In this document: positions 35,223-45,000 of the stretch, one piece after another | How the letters are laid out: the number at the start of each line of letters is the position of its first letter | Numbering within the stretch: the stretch's first letter is position 1 | DNA from: Crocodylus rhombifer | Taxonomy: Eukaryota; Chordata; Crocodylia; Crocodylidae | DNA: 64,000 bases | Direction of reading: 5' to 3' | Assembly: GCA_038503035.1 (NCBI GenBank) | Contig: JAVSML010025536.1 | Span: 949,447-1,013,446 of the forward strand | Notes under the pieces: generated by a model | What the model saw: the letters and a program-made list of their open reading frames with translations, nothing else | Told to the model about the DNA's origin: nothing | Databases searched by the model: none | Made by a program: the position numbers and the translations under genes

Positions 35223-36729
35223 CCAGGCAAGTACATATCTTCCAATTTGCGCCTCCCCAGATATTCTATTGAGATCCCATTGCATTTTCTCTCAAAGTAT
35301 CTTACTTGTATTATTTCAGTTCTATTTGTTTCCGCTGAACAATTTTTGATTTACCCATATGTGGCTGTGTAGAATAGTACTAAGCAGATAAAGTTAAGCA
35401 TATATAATATTAATGGAAATGATACAGAAACCTCTCATATTCAGTATATTTGGGAATTTCTTTCTGTTTTCTATTAAAAGTCAAAGGGAGTTGGAAGCCA
35501 ATATTTATATAATTGAAGCACATATGAACCTGAATCATAGACCGGAACCCCATTGGGATGGGCATGGTACAAACTCAGATATGTACCCGTTGAGGTCTCA
35601 CAAATATAAACAATGGAAATACGAAGCAGTGGAGGACGTAATGTTCATTGAGGAAAGGAAGGAATGCTCACTGCAATAATTAAATGGGTAAAAAGTATGA
35701 AAACCTAATAAAGCAAAAGCTGCCAGCCGCTAAAAAGTTAACAGTAGTTGTGACCTGGCCAAATGGGAGGGGGCTGATTGTTTGCCAATACTTGAGAAGT
35801 CCCAAACCTGTTAAACGTCTTTCTTAAAAACTATAACTCTTTTCTTTTAAGTTATTCAACCTTTCACCCGTTAGGCTCCTGCCCCTCACCCTTGACCTAC
35901 TGCTATTTGTTTAGCATGGTAGCAAGAGAGTTTAGAAATCTGAAAAACATTTAAGTTAAATGCAGGCAATAGAAGGGAGAAAACTTCAGAAGTCAAAGTG
36001 GGTTGGAAAATCCCTGTTTCAAATGCATTGTACTTTATTTCCCTTGTAAGTGTTCTTTAATCTGTAAAAAAAAAATGTTTGTGATGCCTTAGAAACCTTG
36101 CTGAGTCTTGTTTAACAGTTTGTCAATGAATAAAAGTAGGTTAAGTGTAAGATTTGGGCAAAACAAATAAATAAACGCTCTGAAGGGATACTTCATGGAG
36201 TTTTTCCTGTAAAGGGGTACTCATCAGGTTAGGAAATTAGTTATGCCGGGGGAGGGAAGGAGCAACAAAAAGGGAAGAATTCTAAAATCCAAAGATTTTT
36301 TTTTGGTGAGATATGAATATGAGGAAAAATATACCAGGGGCAAATCCTTAAGTAGTCTAAATAAGCATATGTAGAGTATTTGGTGGAAACAGTAAACATG
36401 CTCCATTGATTTTGGGATAATTTTGAGATTTATAATTCTTTTTTCCTTTGTCTGCTGAAGCAAATTTTTACAAGATCATTTTATCAGCCCACATTCATAA
36501 ATTACTTTTGTTTCATATTTTTGCACAATGTTGCATTACGCCTATTACATTATTTATCATGTAAAATGTCTATGTCTCTTCAATTAGTGTGGTGGAAGAT
36601 GGCATGATGCAGCTTAATGCTATGTTGATATTTGGAGGAAAAGCTGCACTTCTAGTTTGTATTATCATGTCTTAGAATAAGATGACTTTATTGTTCATGA
36701 AAACAAATTAACTGGCAAAGTTTGTCTAT
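35223..36729. other. unique sequence, no gene seen
   Basis: The 88-codon frame at 35413-35679 is the longest and has no domain. The region 36050-36480 is AT-rich. Confidence 0.45.
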
Positions 36730-36737
36730 ATGTACAT

Positions 36738-37309
36738 GGGCAGAGGTGTACATACGAAGTTTTGTGCTATGGATGTTTGTAGCAGTGGGCCAGTGGTAAT
36801 GGCCACATGGGCAGTGGTGGCATCTGCCATTCTTATATCCCCTCCAGGTCTCCTGGGGCTAGTGCCCTGCTTGTTCACACCTAGGCTTGTCATAGGTCTA
36901 TCATACATGTATCTGTATGCAACTAGTAATGTCTTTATTCCACGAAGGGCACTTAAAAATCTGACTGCTGAATGTGAACAGATAAATCCAATTGTTGTGA
37001 AGCTTTGTCAGGACCTTTTCAATTTTTTTTTCATTAAAAAGCTGTGTTATTAAAATCTAAATTATTTGAACATAAAAGTCAAGTTTGAGGCATTTGATGT
37101 TGTCAAAAGAGAGTTTTGCCATTAGAAAAACATTCTGCTGACCAATTTTTCAATCAAAATTGTCCATTTTGTGTAAAACAATTTGTTTAAAGGCATGTGA
37201 ATTTTAAGTAAATATATATATATTTAACAATGTAAACCTGTACGGACTAGAAAACATTTCAAATTTATCCAATCCGAATTTTTTTCCAGGTGTATGTACA
37301 CCTCCGCCC
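36738..37309. mobile_element. TIR DNA transposon with 8-bp target duplication (hAT-like)
   Basis: Left terminus GGGCAGAGGTGTACATAC (36738-36755) and the reverse complement of the right terminus (37292-37309) agree at 17 of 18 positions. The flanks ATGTACAT (36730-36737) and ATGTTCAT (37310-37317) agree at 7 of 8, a target duplication of hAT length. The 572 bp interior is AT-rich and codes for nothing recognisable (a 107-codon frame starts in the flank and has no transposase motif). The outer TGTACAT words also extend the palindrome. Confidence 0.8.
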
Positions 37310-37517
37310 ATGTTCATGACAGTTGTTGAGGTTTCACCTTTTTTTAATCCCAATTTGGAATAGGAAAATGTTTTCAAATGTTAATAATTTTCATGCATAG
37401 GAAAACCACTTCCTGAACAGTTCCTCAGTGTTAGTTTTACACATGCATTATTAGCCTATAACAAAGTAGGTTGTTGCCTATGAAAGGCTTGTGCCGCTCT
37501 GAATGCCACTTAGTTTC

Positions 37518-37813
37518 TAAGGGCACTTATACGCATGCTGCAGGAGTGACCAGTGGTGGGGGGGCACTTTAATTAGAGCGGCACTGAGAGCCTCTCTAAT
37601 TAAAGTACCCAGAGCATCATGAAAATCAGTGCCCCCATGTTGAAAAATGGCAGCAAGGGCACTTTAAGTCTTTTTCAGCATAGGGATGCTGATACATGTG
37701 ATGCTGGAGTTTCCTAGAGTGCGGTAAGTACCATGCTCCAGCAGACTCGATTAATCGGTAATGTAATTGCAGCGCATTGGAGCAACCTCGATGCACGTGT
37801 ACAGGCGCCCTAA
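37518..37813. mobile_element. MITE with 21-bp imperfect TIRs
   Basis: Left TAAGGGCACTTATACGCATGC and the reverse complement of the right end, about TTAGGGCGCCTGTACACGTGC, agree at about 15 of 21 positions. The inside repeats CACTTTAATTAGAG and CTCTAATTAAAGTAC in opposite orientation, so part of the interior is also palindromic. No coding content. No clear target duplication. Confidence 0.65.
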
Positions 37814-38215
37814 AGTTTTTACACTGTTCTATTTCTGCTTAGCTTCAGGCAGATGCAAACGTTCCAGGCATTTTAATGGTTTTCCTCTGCATGACTGTGC
37901 TGTGTGAAAGACTGTTTCAGAGTTTTTCCATACTAGCTTCAGCTTGACCTATAGTATGCTAATTCAGTTGGAGTAAGAAAAGCCAATTTTGCTAGATTGC
38001 CTGAAGGTTTATAATATGTGAAAAATGTCCATAAGAGTAAGCAAGGTTAGAGAGGCCGATTTCTGCTTTGGACCTAAGTAAGGTTACAAATTTAGAGGAG
38101 AATAATATGTTGTACCTCTAGGACATTTCTATACCTCCCCAGTATCACATCTGCCACAGAACATGCCCTTGCATGCCTTAGTACCGCTCTTAGACCAGCA
38201 TGGATCTATAAGCTT

Positions 38216-39010
38216 TAGGGCTGTGCAAAGCTTCAGTCCCTGATTCAAATCAGCAGAGATTTGGCCCAATTCGGTGGCTGAACCTCTGAATCCAAATCAA
38301 ATCAGGAGACCTTTTAATCTTTCTGAATTGAATCAAAACCCTCCAAATTGATTTGGAGAGATTCTTGGCGATTTGGATACAGACACAGCTTTAAAAGTTT
38401 TTTCTACATACCTCTAGGTACCAGGTGGCTCATGAATGCTGCAATGATGGGGTGGATGGAGCATCCCACATAAGCATGTGGAGGGTGATCCCCAGCATGC
38501 TCGGCAGCAGACCCGCAAGTGGGCCAGAAGCACTTCCAGTCCACTTTCAGGTCCCTCCCTGCACTCCCCTAGCTCAGCGACTGGTGCCTTTTGGGTCGGG
38601 GGGGGAACCTGGGGTCCCCCATGGCTGATTACTGGGCCAGGGGGCTATAGGGGGCCCCCTGGTGTGCTTGGCGGTAGACCTGGAAGAGGACCAAAAGAAC
38701 TTCTAGTCCACTTCTGGGTTCACCACTGAGCACACAGGAGGCCCCCCTCGCGCTCCTGTGGGATGCCCCATCCACCCCAGCATCACAGTGTTCATGAGCT
38801 GTGCCTGGTACCTTGAGGTATGTAGAAAAAACATTTAAACCTGTATCTATGGCCGAGCCACTGATTCTCCGAATCAACATTGAAACTTCAGATCTGGATA
38901 CAGCCGAATCGAATCAGGGACAGTGATCTGAATCAACGAATCAAATCACTATGCCTGATTTGGGCTGAATCCAAATCCGAATTGAATATGGCCCATTTTG
39001 CACACCCCTA
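38216..39010. mobile_element. 795 bp foldback DNA element with ~390 bp arms
   Basis: The ends TAGGGCTGTGCAAAGC and TTTTGCACACCCCTA are inverted. Reading the right half on the minus strand reproduces the left half in order: CAATTCGG/AATTCGGATTTGG words, GTTTTTTCTACATACCTC, AGGTACCAGG, GCTCATGAA, GGGGTGGATGG and GCATCCCACA. Almost the whole element is thus one imperfect inverted repeat, centred near 38610. The flanks ATAAGCTT (38208-38215) and ATAGCCTT (39011-39018) match at 6 of 8, compatible with an aged 8-bp duplication. No transposase is encoded. Crocodilian genomes are known to hold MITE-like families such as 'Chompy'; whether this is one was not checked. Confidence 0.8.
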
Positions 39011-39615
39011 ATAGCCTTACTTCATTTCTCATGTTGGCATACTCATGGCAGAAGGGAAGCATTCACTAACCTAATTTATGATGATTAGGTCCTTATTAGC
39101 AGGGTTACATATGACTATAGATGCTTTTTTGGACAAAGCAGGGAAGTCACAGCAATTCCATTAAAAGTTTTCAATTCAGAGAGGTATTAGCTTGTGGTCA
39201 GTCTGCTGCTTCAGAAGCATGCAGCATGGGAAACACAGGGCAGATGAATGTAGTCAGTAGTTTAGACGCATGAGCAGAAATGCTGCTGGGCTCTGAACAA
39301 GATGCAGAAAAGCCCTGCACTGAGCCCTGTGAGGAAAGGATTGCTGTAATTGAGAGATCTGCTTTTGAGGGTGTGTTTTGCTTTTACAAGGTCATAACAA
39401 TAACCTCAGGAAATGACACATTGGAAAGAAAACACCTCATGCCAACAACAACTGGCAAAATGAGTGCAGTCTCTCCATGGGTATTGAGAGATATTCTGAA
39501 GTGCGTAAGAGGATTGTTTCTGTCTTGTCAGAGACCCTGTCTTGACTAAAATTTAAAGGTGTTTTGTTTGAAGATAGCAGCTAACATGATCTGACTAACA
39601 GGCTGTGAAGTTATA
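39011..39615. other. unique sequence, no gene seen
   Basis: The 89-codon frame at 39280-39549 has no domain. No repeat is recognised. Confidence 0.45.
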
Positions 39616-39616
39616 G

Positions 39617-39692
39617 AGTGTAATTCTAGCCTCACTGAAGTTTTTAATGGCAAAACTTCCATTTACTTCTGTGGGGACAGGATTTCATGCAT
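39617..39692. repeat. palindromic MITE-like repeat
   Basis: GTAATTCTAGCCTCACTGAA and ACTTCTGTGGGGACAGGATT flank a TTAATGGCAAAACTTCCATT centre, forming an imperfect palindrome of the widespread 'aaatcctggccccattgaagt' type. Confidence 0.55.
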
Positions 39693-40071
39693 TAGGTGGA
39701 AAAAGTCATGTCCTTTACAAGCACTCCTTGTTTACCCTAGAGCTCATATGGTCTAATCCTACTCAAGACAATACTTTATTGGGCATCTCTTTTTCAGAAA
39801 GCCATCCCAATGGGTATTTTCAAACCTACCAACTTACCTACCCAACTCACTCAAGCTGCACCCTTCTCTACCTCAGTACATATGCCCCCAAAACCCAGAG
39901 GCAAATAAGATAAAAAACATATATTCTGTGCAAAGTGTAGAGCCGCTCACTCCTCAGGGCTCCAGTTGAATGAAATGCACACAGAATCATAAGTTATTGC
40001 AACCACACTTCTAAACAGTGCCTTACACATGAACAACCAAAAAAAAAAAAGTAATTCTATACTGTAATCAT

Positions 40072-40419
40072 TCTAATATTATAAACGCCTAAGTCTGTCT
40101 GTCTGTAACACTTTATTCATGCTCTGATTGGCTAACAGAAACAGCTAATCAGAGTGCTCCAAGTGTGGGAGAGCGCCATGATTGCAAAGTCACGCTGAGG
40201 ACTGGACAGAGGGTGGGGGAGCCAGGGCCAGCAGCGCTGGCCTCGGCTCCCTGCAAGCCGAGGACCGGCCAGGGGGCAGGGGAGCTGAGGCCAGCATGGC
40301 TCCCGCACCCTACTCCCTGCAAGAGGCAGAATAGTGGCAGCATGGGGCATTAGGTGGCAGCACTCCATCCCAGCCTCCCTTTCCCCACCCCGCATCATTC
40401 TTGATGGGCACTTGGCTAG
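40072..40419 (+). mobile_element. non-autonomous Helitron-like element
   Basis: The 5' end TTCTAATATTATAAACGCCT then AAGTCTGTCTGTCTG resembles vertebrate Helitron starts (TC, A/T-rich, 'aaaaggctaa'). The 3' end GATGGGCACTTGGCTAG finishes in CTAG followed by T. A 5-bp stem CATCA/TGATG with a 4-nt loop (40393-40406) lies 9 nt before CTAG, as Helitrons require. There are no TIRs and no target duplication. The 348 bp, GC-rich interior has no Rep or helicase frame. It could have been mobilised only by an autonomous element elsewhere. Confidence 0.7.
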
Positions 40420-40455
40420 TTTATAATATCAACAGCATGTTTAAATAGTTGTGTT

Positions 40456-41458
40456 GTAACAGTCTGGCCTTTCAGGGCTGGGTCACAGTGCTGGCCCATC
40501 TGTTCTGGGCTAACCCCCCGCCTAACTCTCCTGCCATGCCTTGATGAAAATAATATGAATGCTATTTCAGGCAAGAGGCCCCAAGTGTTTGACCTCTTGA
40601 TAACAAGGGCCTAAGTACATGCTCTGACCTGCCCTTATACACGTCCCATGCCTCACAGGTGTTTCTGTGTCACATCCAGTATTCCCATATTGTCAGTTCC
40701 AATGATTCTGTCACATCCGGTATTTATATGTTATCCCATCTGATATATCTGTTCCCCAAGTCAGTGGTTCTGTCCTTCACTAGGGCCACTCATCTTTAAC
40801 TGGGCTGCTCTACACACTCAGCCCCTCACTGGGCAACTTCACACTCCTAGCCCCTCACTGGGCCTAGCGGGGCTCAGGTGGCTGCTGCCATGCCTGGCCC
40901 CCTGCACTGGGGTCTTCCACCCTACAGGCTCAGGTGGCTGCTGCTGTGCCTGGCCCCTACACTGGGCTCAGGCAGCCCCAATATTGTGCTTGGCTGGCCC
41001 CATTCCCTTCCAGTGTTGGTAACCCACCTGTAGGCAGGGGATGGGGTTATAAGGTGTCCCTCCTCTCCTTTCACTGGGGAGGTAACTGGCCTGGCATTTC
41101 CAGGGGACTTCCCCACCACAGAGAGTCCCACTAGGCCACCCTTCCCCAGCAGAGTGCAGTTTTAGGTCATACCCAGGACCAGGAGCCTCCAAACCATCCC
41201 CATAGCTCCTACCCTTACCTCCAAAATGTTTCAGGAGCAGCTCCGCCTCACGTTGCCTCCTGGCCTGCTCAGCACAGACTGCCACTTCACTCTCTGAGGG
41301 CCTGGGTCAAAATGGAGGCTGCTCTTCCCCCTCAGCCAACCCCAGGTTCCTCTTAGGTCCATGTGCTAGCCTTGATGAGGCTAGCACCCACCTTCCATCT
41401 GCTCCACTGCCAACTAGAAACCATAAAGTGGCAGGCACTGCAGGCGTCCTGCCACACC
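40456..41458 (+). repeat. unclassified ~1 kb GC-rich repeat, copy B (complete)
   Basis: Begins GTAACAGTCTGGCC and ends CGTCCTGCCACACC. It is flanked by the exact 6-bp direct repeat TGTGTT (40450-40455 and 41459-41464). Inside: CCATGCCTTGATG with an AT block, CCCATGCCTCACAGG, repeated CACTGGGC words, GCAGTTTTAGGT and CAGGACCAGGAGC, and AAAGTGGCAGGCACTGCAGG near the end. Copies sharing these landmarks lie at 53656-54503 and 16479-17640. No frame over 110 codons. The 6-bp duplication and ~1 kb size suit a solo LTR or a retroelement fragment, but no canonical TG...CA ends are seen. Confidence 0.6.
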
Positions 41459-41504
41459 TGTGTTATGTTGACTCATTGTGTCTAAAGTCCTTAACCGGAT
41501 TGGA

Positions 41505-41640
41505 TCCAATTGTGTTAGGCACTGTGCAAAACACTCTGTAGCAGATCATTGCAGGCCCAAAGAGCATACTGTTTAAAATGATATAACATGAGACATGACA
41601 TAATTGCATGAATAGAAGAATCAGAATAGATGATTGCAGA
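41505..41640 (-). repeat. L2-like remnant
   Basis: CAATTGTGTTAGGCACTGTG then CAGGCCCAAAGAGCATACTG follows the antisense L2 3' end order. Very diverged. Confidence 0.5.
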
Positions 41641-42047
41641 GACTGGGTTATAGCTGTAGAGGATATGACATATTTATATGCTTGGGAAAGATTGAAAGAG
41701 ACTAAACTCATCACAGGGAAAACCACATTGAAATCTCAGTCACTGTTGATCATATGGTATTGTGGTGGACCACCCAAAATGGAGTTGTCAGTGTACAGAC
41801 ACCGGTTTTGAACAGGTCAGTGAAATGACATGGATATTCATTACTGATTTTTTTAATACGAAAAGGATTTACTTACCTATTAAAATGACCTTGCACAATA
41901 CCAGCTTTTTATATAGTGACCACAAGCTATTCTTCCGAACATCTTTAAAATACAGAGAACTAAAAACTGCCGGCGGGTGTGCTAAAAATCCCACTAAAGT
42001 TAAATAAACATCCTTCCGTTGTCTTGGGCTCTTATTCTGATAGAATG
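41641..42047. other. unique sequence, no gene seen
   Basis: Short frames only. No repeat is recognised. Confidence 0.45.
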
Positions 42048-42049
42048 AA

Positions 42050-42078
42050 CTTAATAATAATAATAATAATAATAATAT
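42050..42078. repeat. (TAA)n microsatellite
   Basis: About nine AAT/TAA trinucleotide units. Confidence 0.9.
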
Positions 42079-42079
42079 T

Positions 42080-45000
42080 TTAACACTAACAATTAAAATG
42101 GAAGTGGCAAGATTTTATTTTATGTGCTGTTGGAAGCAAGGCAAAGGCCAGCTAGAAACCTTGTAGGGATCAGCACAAAGATATTCACCCCATTCAAAGC
42201 ATGCTTTGAAGATGCTTGTCATTTGGTGCATTCCACAGGCACCATCTTTAGAAACAGACTTATTTGCCAGGGATAAAAGTCATCCCCTGCAGTTATAGTT
42301 TAGCAGTGTCTGGATAGGGGACATGAACTACACCAGAGACAGGGAAATCCCCACTTCAAATCAAAGGCTGGGAAGAGGCCAAAAAACTCGTTTTGAGATT
42401 TTATGAAGGTGAAAATCAAATAAAAATAAACAATCTTTAGGGAGTGTTATACATCCCTTTGCCTACTGTCTCCAGATGCTCTCAGGCCTGAGTCACACAT
42501 GCTGAGGTAGATACACTGGAAAGACTAAGCAATGTTTTGGCAGGTCTAGAAGCTGTCTGGGTTTGTTTCCATACTTAGCTAACTACTCCCCCAACTGATT
42601 CAGAATAAGACAGTCCCTTTCTCAACAGACGATACAGAATAATTAAAAACTAAGCCATGACTTTACAAATGGACTCTGAAAGCCTGTACTGGATTATCAT
42701 GTAGAAAAAGACAAGTGTACACAGGATAAAAACGAACACCATGTAGCGCTGGGGGAAAAATCAAGAAAAAAAAATCAGCTCTGAGATGCTGAGAAATGAT
42801 TTTAGATCATCTTGTCAAACCAAGTTGTTCTGTCTAAAGGGGACAGGTTGATCTCAGGTCAGTTTTATCTGGTTAATTCGGTCAAACCTTCATCTTGGTG
42901 GGGCCCCCCATCAGCCCCCTCCACCACACACATTTCCTCTCTTTGATAAGTCAATCTGTCTGAATATTACAAGAGAGATTTTTTGCCATTTTAGTGCCTC
43001 CTTTTTTTAAAGAAAAGTCTCATGTTACACAGTGTTGAAGCCTGGTATCAAGACCTGTCTTTTATTTTACCATGGCCTGGCCAGTGAGATTCTTGGAGCT
43101 CCCCTCCCTTCTTTTTTGTTGTCGTTCCCAGAAAGGAAAGTGAGTTTTGAGTGTCAGAATAGTGTAAATGCTGATATATAGGCCACAGTTGTTTGAAGGC
43201 CTTTTGAGAGACAAACTCCTCCCCTCTCCTCTGTTCCCTTCAAGTTGGGAATGATTCATCAGCTGGCCTTTAGCAAGAAAAGAGGCCTGCCCTGGGTCTA
43301 AGGCCTTTGACCTTTGTGAAGAGAAGGGTCAGACTGGGAGCAACTGTGCAAGCCCCAGTGCTGCAGCCACAGGTCTTGGAAACACAAGGGAAAGGGGACT
43401 GAAAGAATGGAGTGGGACGGTGGGAAAAAGTGGGAATTTATAAAAGTTAAGAGTATATTTCTAAGAGTCTCAGTGGATCATCTGACAACTAGGGTCAGAG
43501 GTCATATTTATGCTTGATTCCCCGAGCATGTTACAGTAACATCTGCTTGTTAAGGGTCTTTGGGGACCAAATGTTTCTGACCTCTGCTGACAAAAGGGGA
43601 CAAACTGAGAGATTAGGGGTGTTCATATTAACATTTGTGCTTGACTTTAAGGTTTTTCTCTCCTGAGTCTGGTTTGTCATTTACTCCTCATTTCTTTTAT
43701 ATTCTGTCTGAATAAATAGGTTGGTAATCCCAATTATTTGGCCAGGATCTAAAGTCACAAGGTGTTAAAGGCCATGTGAAAGGGAGTGGGAAACAGTGAA
43801 AAACTGACCTATTAGGGGTGGACTGTATCCAGTTCCCCCAAACTGCATGAGGGCCTGAGTCAGAGTCTGGATATGCATTCAAATGGCATTCCTCCCTCTC
43901 CGTCTGTATCCGCTCACGACTGAACTAAAGTCCACAGTGCGATCAGAGCTTGGTAGTAAGGTTAGAACCAGGCTCTGAATTTGGCAGCTTGTTTTTTTTC
44001 ATTGCTTAATAGTCTGTGTAAGAAAACTTGTATGTGGTGAAAATGTCCTTATGTGCTGATTGCAAAGTTAACATCTGTGAACCTTAGGCAATAGTGCTGC
44101 TTTCTGAACTCATTTGGGGGCCATCACAAAGTAAGAATAATTTGGCTTTTGGGATGATAGTCCCAGAATCAGTGATAATTGCCTGAGGTTGAGACCTGGA
44201 TTTCTCCTAGCCATGTGGGACTGAAGGACACTTCTTTAGCAATTTGGTAACATCAAGAGTCCTCTTCATTTTTCCAATGCAGTAGGAGAACATTAGGTTG
44301 ATTGTAGGTAATTGGATAGGACGGGCTCAGGGTGGTGAATTTAAAGGAATAAGAAGGTCCCCTTCCATCCCAGAAACTCTGGGTTGGGAATGAGTATGGG
44401 ATATGATGGAAGCCTCTGTTCGCTTTTGTTCTTTAAACTTAAAGGACTGCTCCTGATCTCATTGGAGTAGGTACCAAAAATTCTTACCCCATTTAATAGA
44501 ACCAGAACTGAACCCGTAGTTCAACATTGACTACCAATTTCTTTCAAATATCAGGCTCATTTCAGTCATTTACCATGATCAGTCCAGGGACTGTGAACCT
44601 CTATTGTCTTTTTAGTAGGTGTTGTTGTTCAACACCTGGACAAATAGAGCTGTTGATCTTTAGCTCGTTTATGGACATTTTTTTGGGTACATTTAAGGCA
44701 TTCCACTTCTGAATGTGGTTAACGTTTCAGCCTAAACCCCAGAGACTGCATCAAGTTCTGTTTCAGTTAAAAATAGACCAACAGTGGAAACTTTTTATTT
44801 TCATGGGTCTATTTTGGTTATTTTTAGCCAGTAGCAAGTAAAAATTATCATGCATTGTGCTACAGTGCAATGTTGCCCTTTCTTTGTGTCCAAAGTCAAC
44901 AGCAGATAAGTTCACATTGCACAGTGCAGTTCCCTGTTTAACTGTCAAAAAAGGAGAAGATGTCCTCAGTATTTAACTAGAATCATTTTGGTAGAAGACA

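Noticed and set aside
36730..37053. 107-codon frame inside the hAT-like element as a possible transposase
   Set aside because: It starts in the flank, has no hAT dimerisation or RNase H-like motif, and the element is only 572 bp.
40456..41458. Calling the 1 kb repeat an endogenous retrovirus LTR
   Set aside because: No TG...CA ends, no primer-binding site and no gag/pol/env-like frame nearby; left unclassified.
44615..44635. Hairpin AGGTGTTGTTGTTCAACACCT as a microRNA or terminator
   Set aside because: The stem is only 8 bp, far too short for a miRNA precursor, and bacterial-type terminators are not relevant here.
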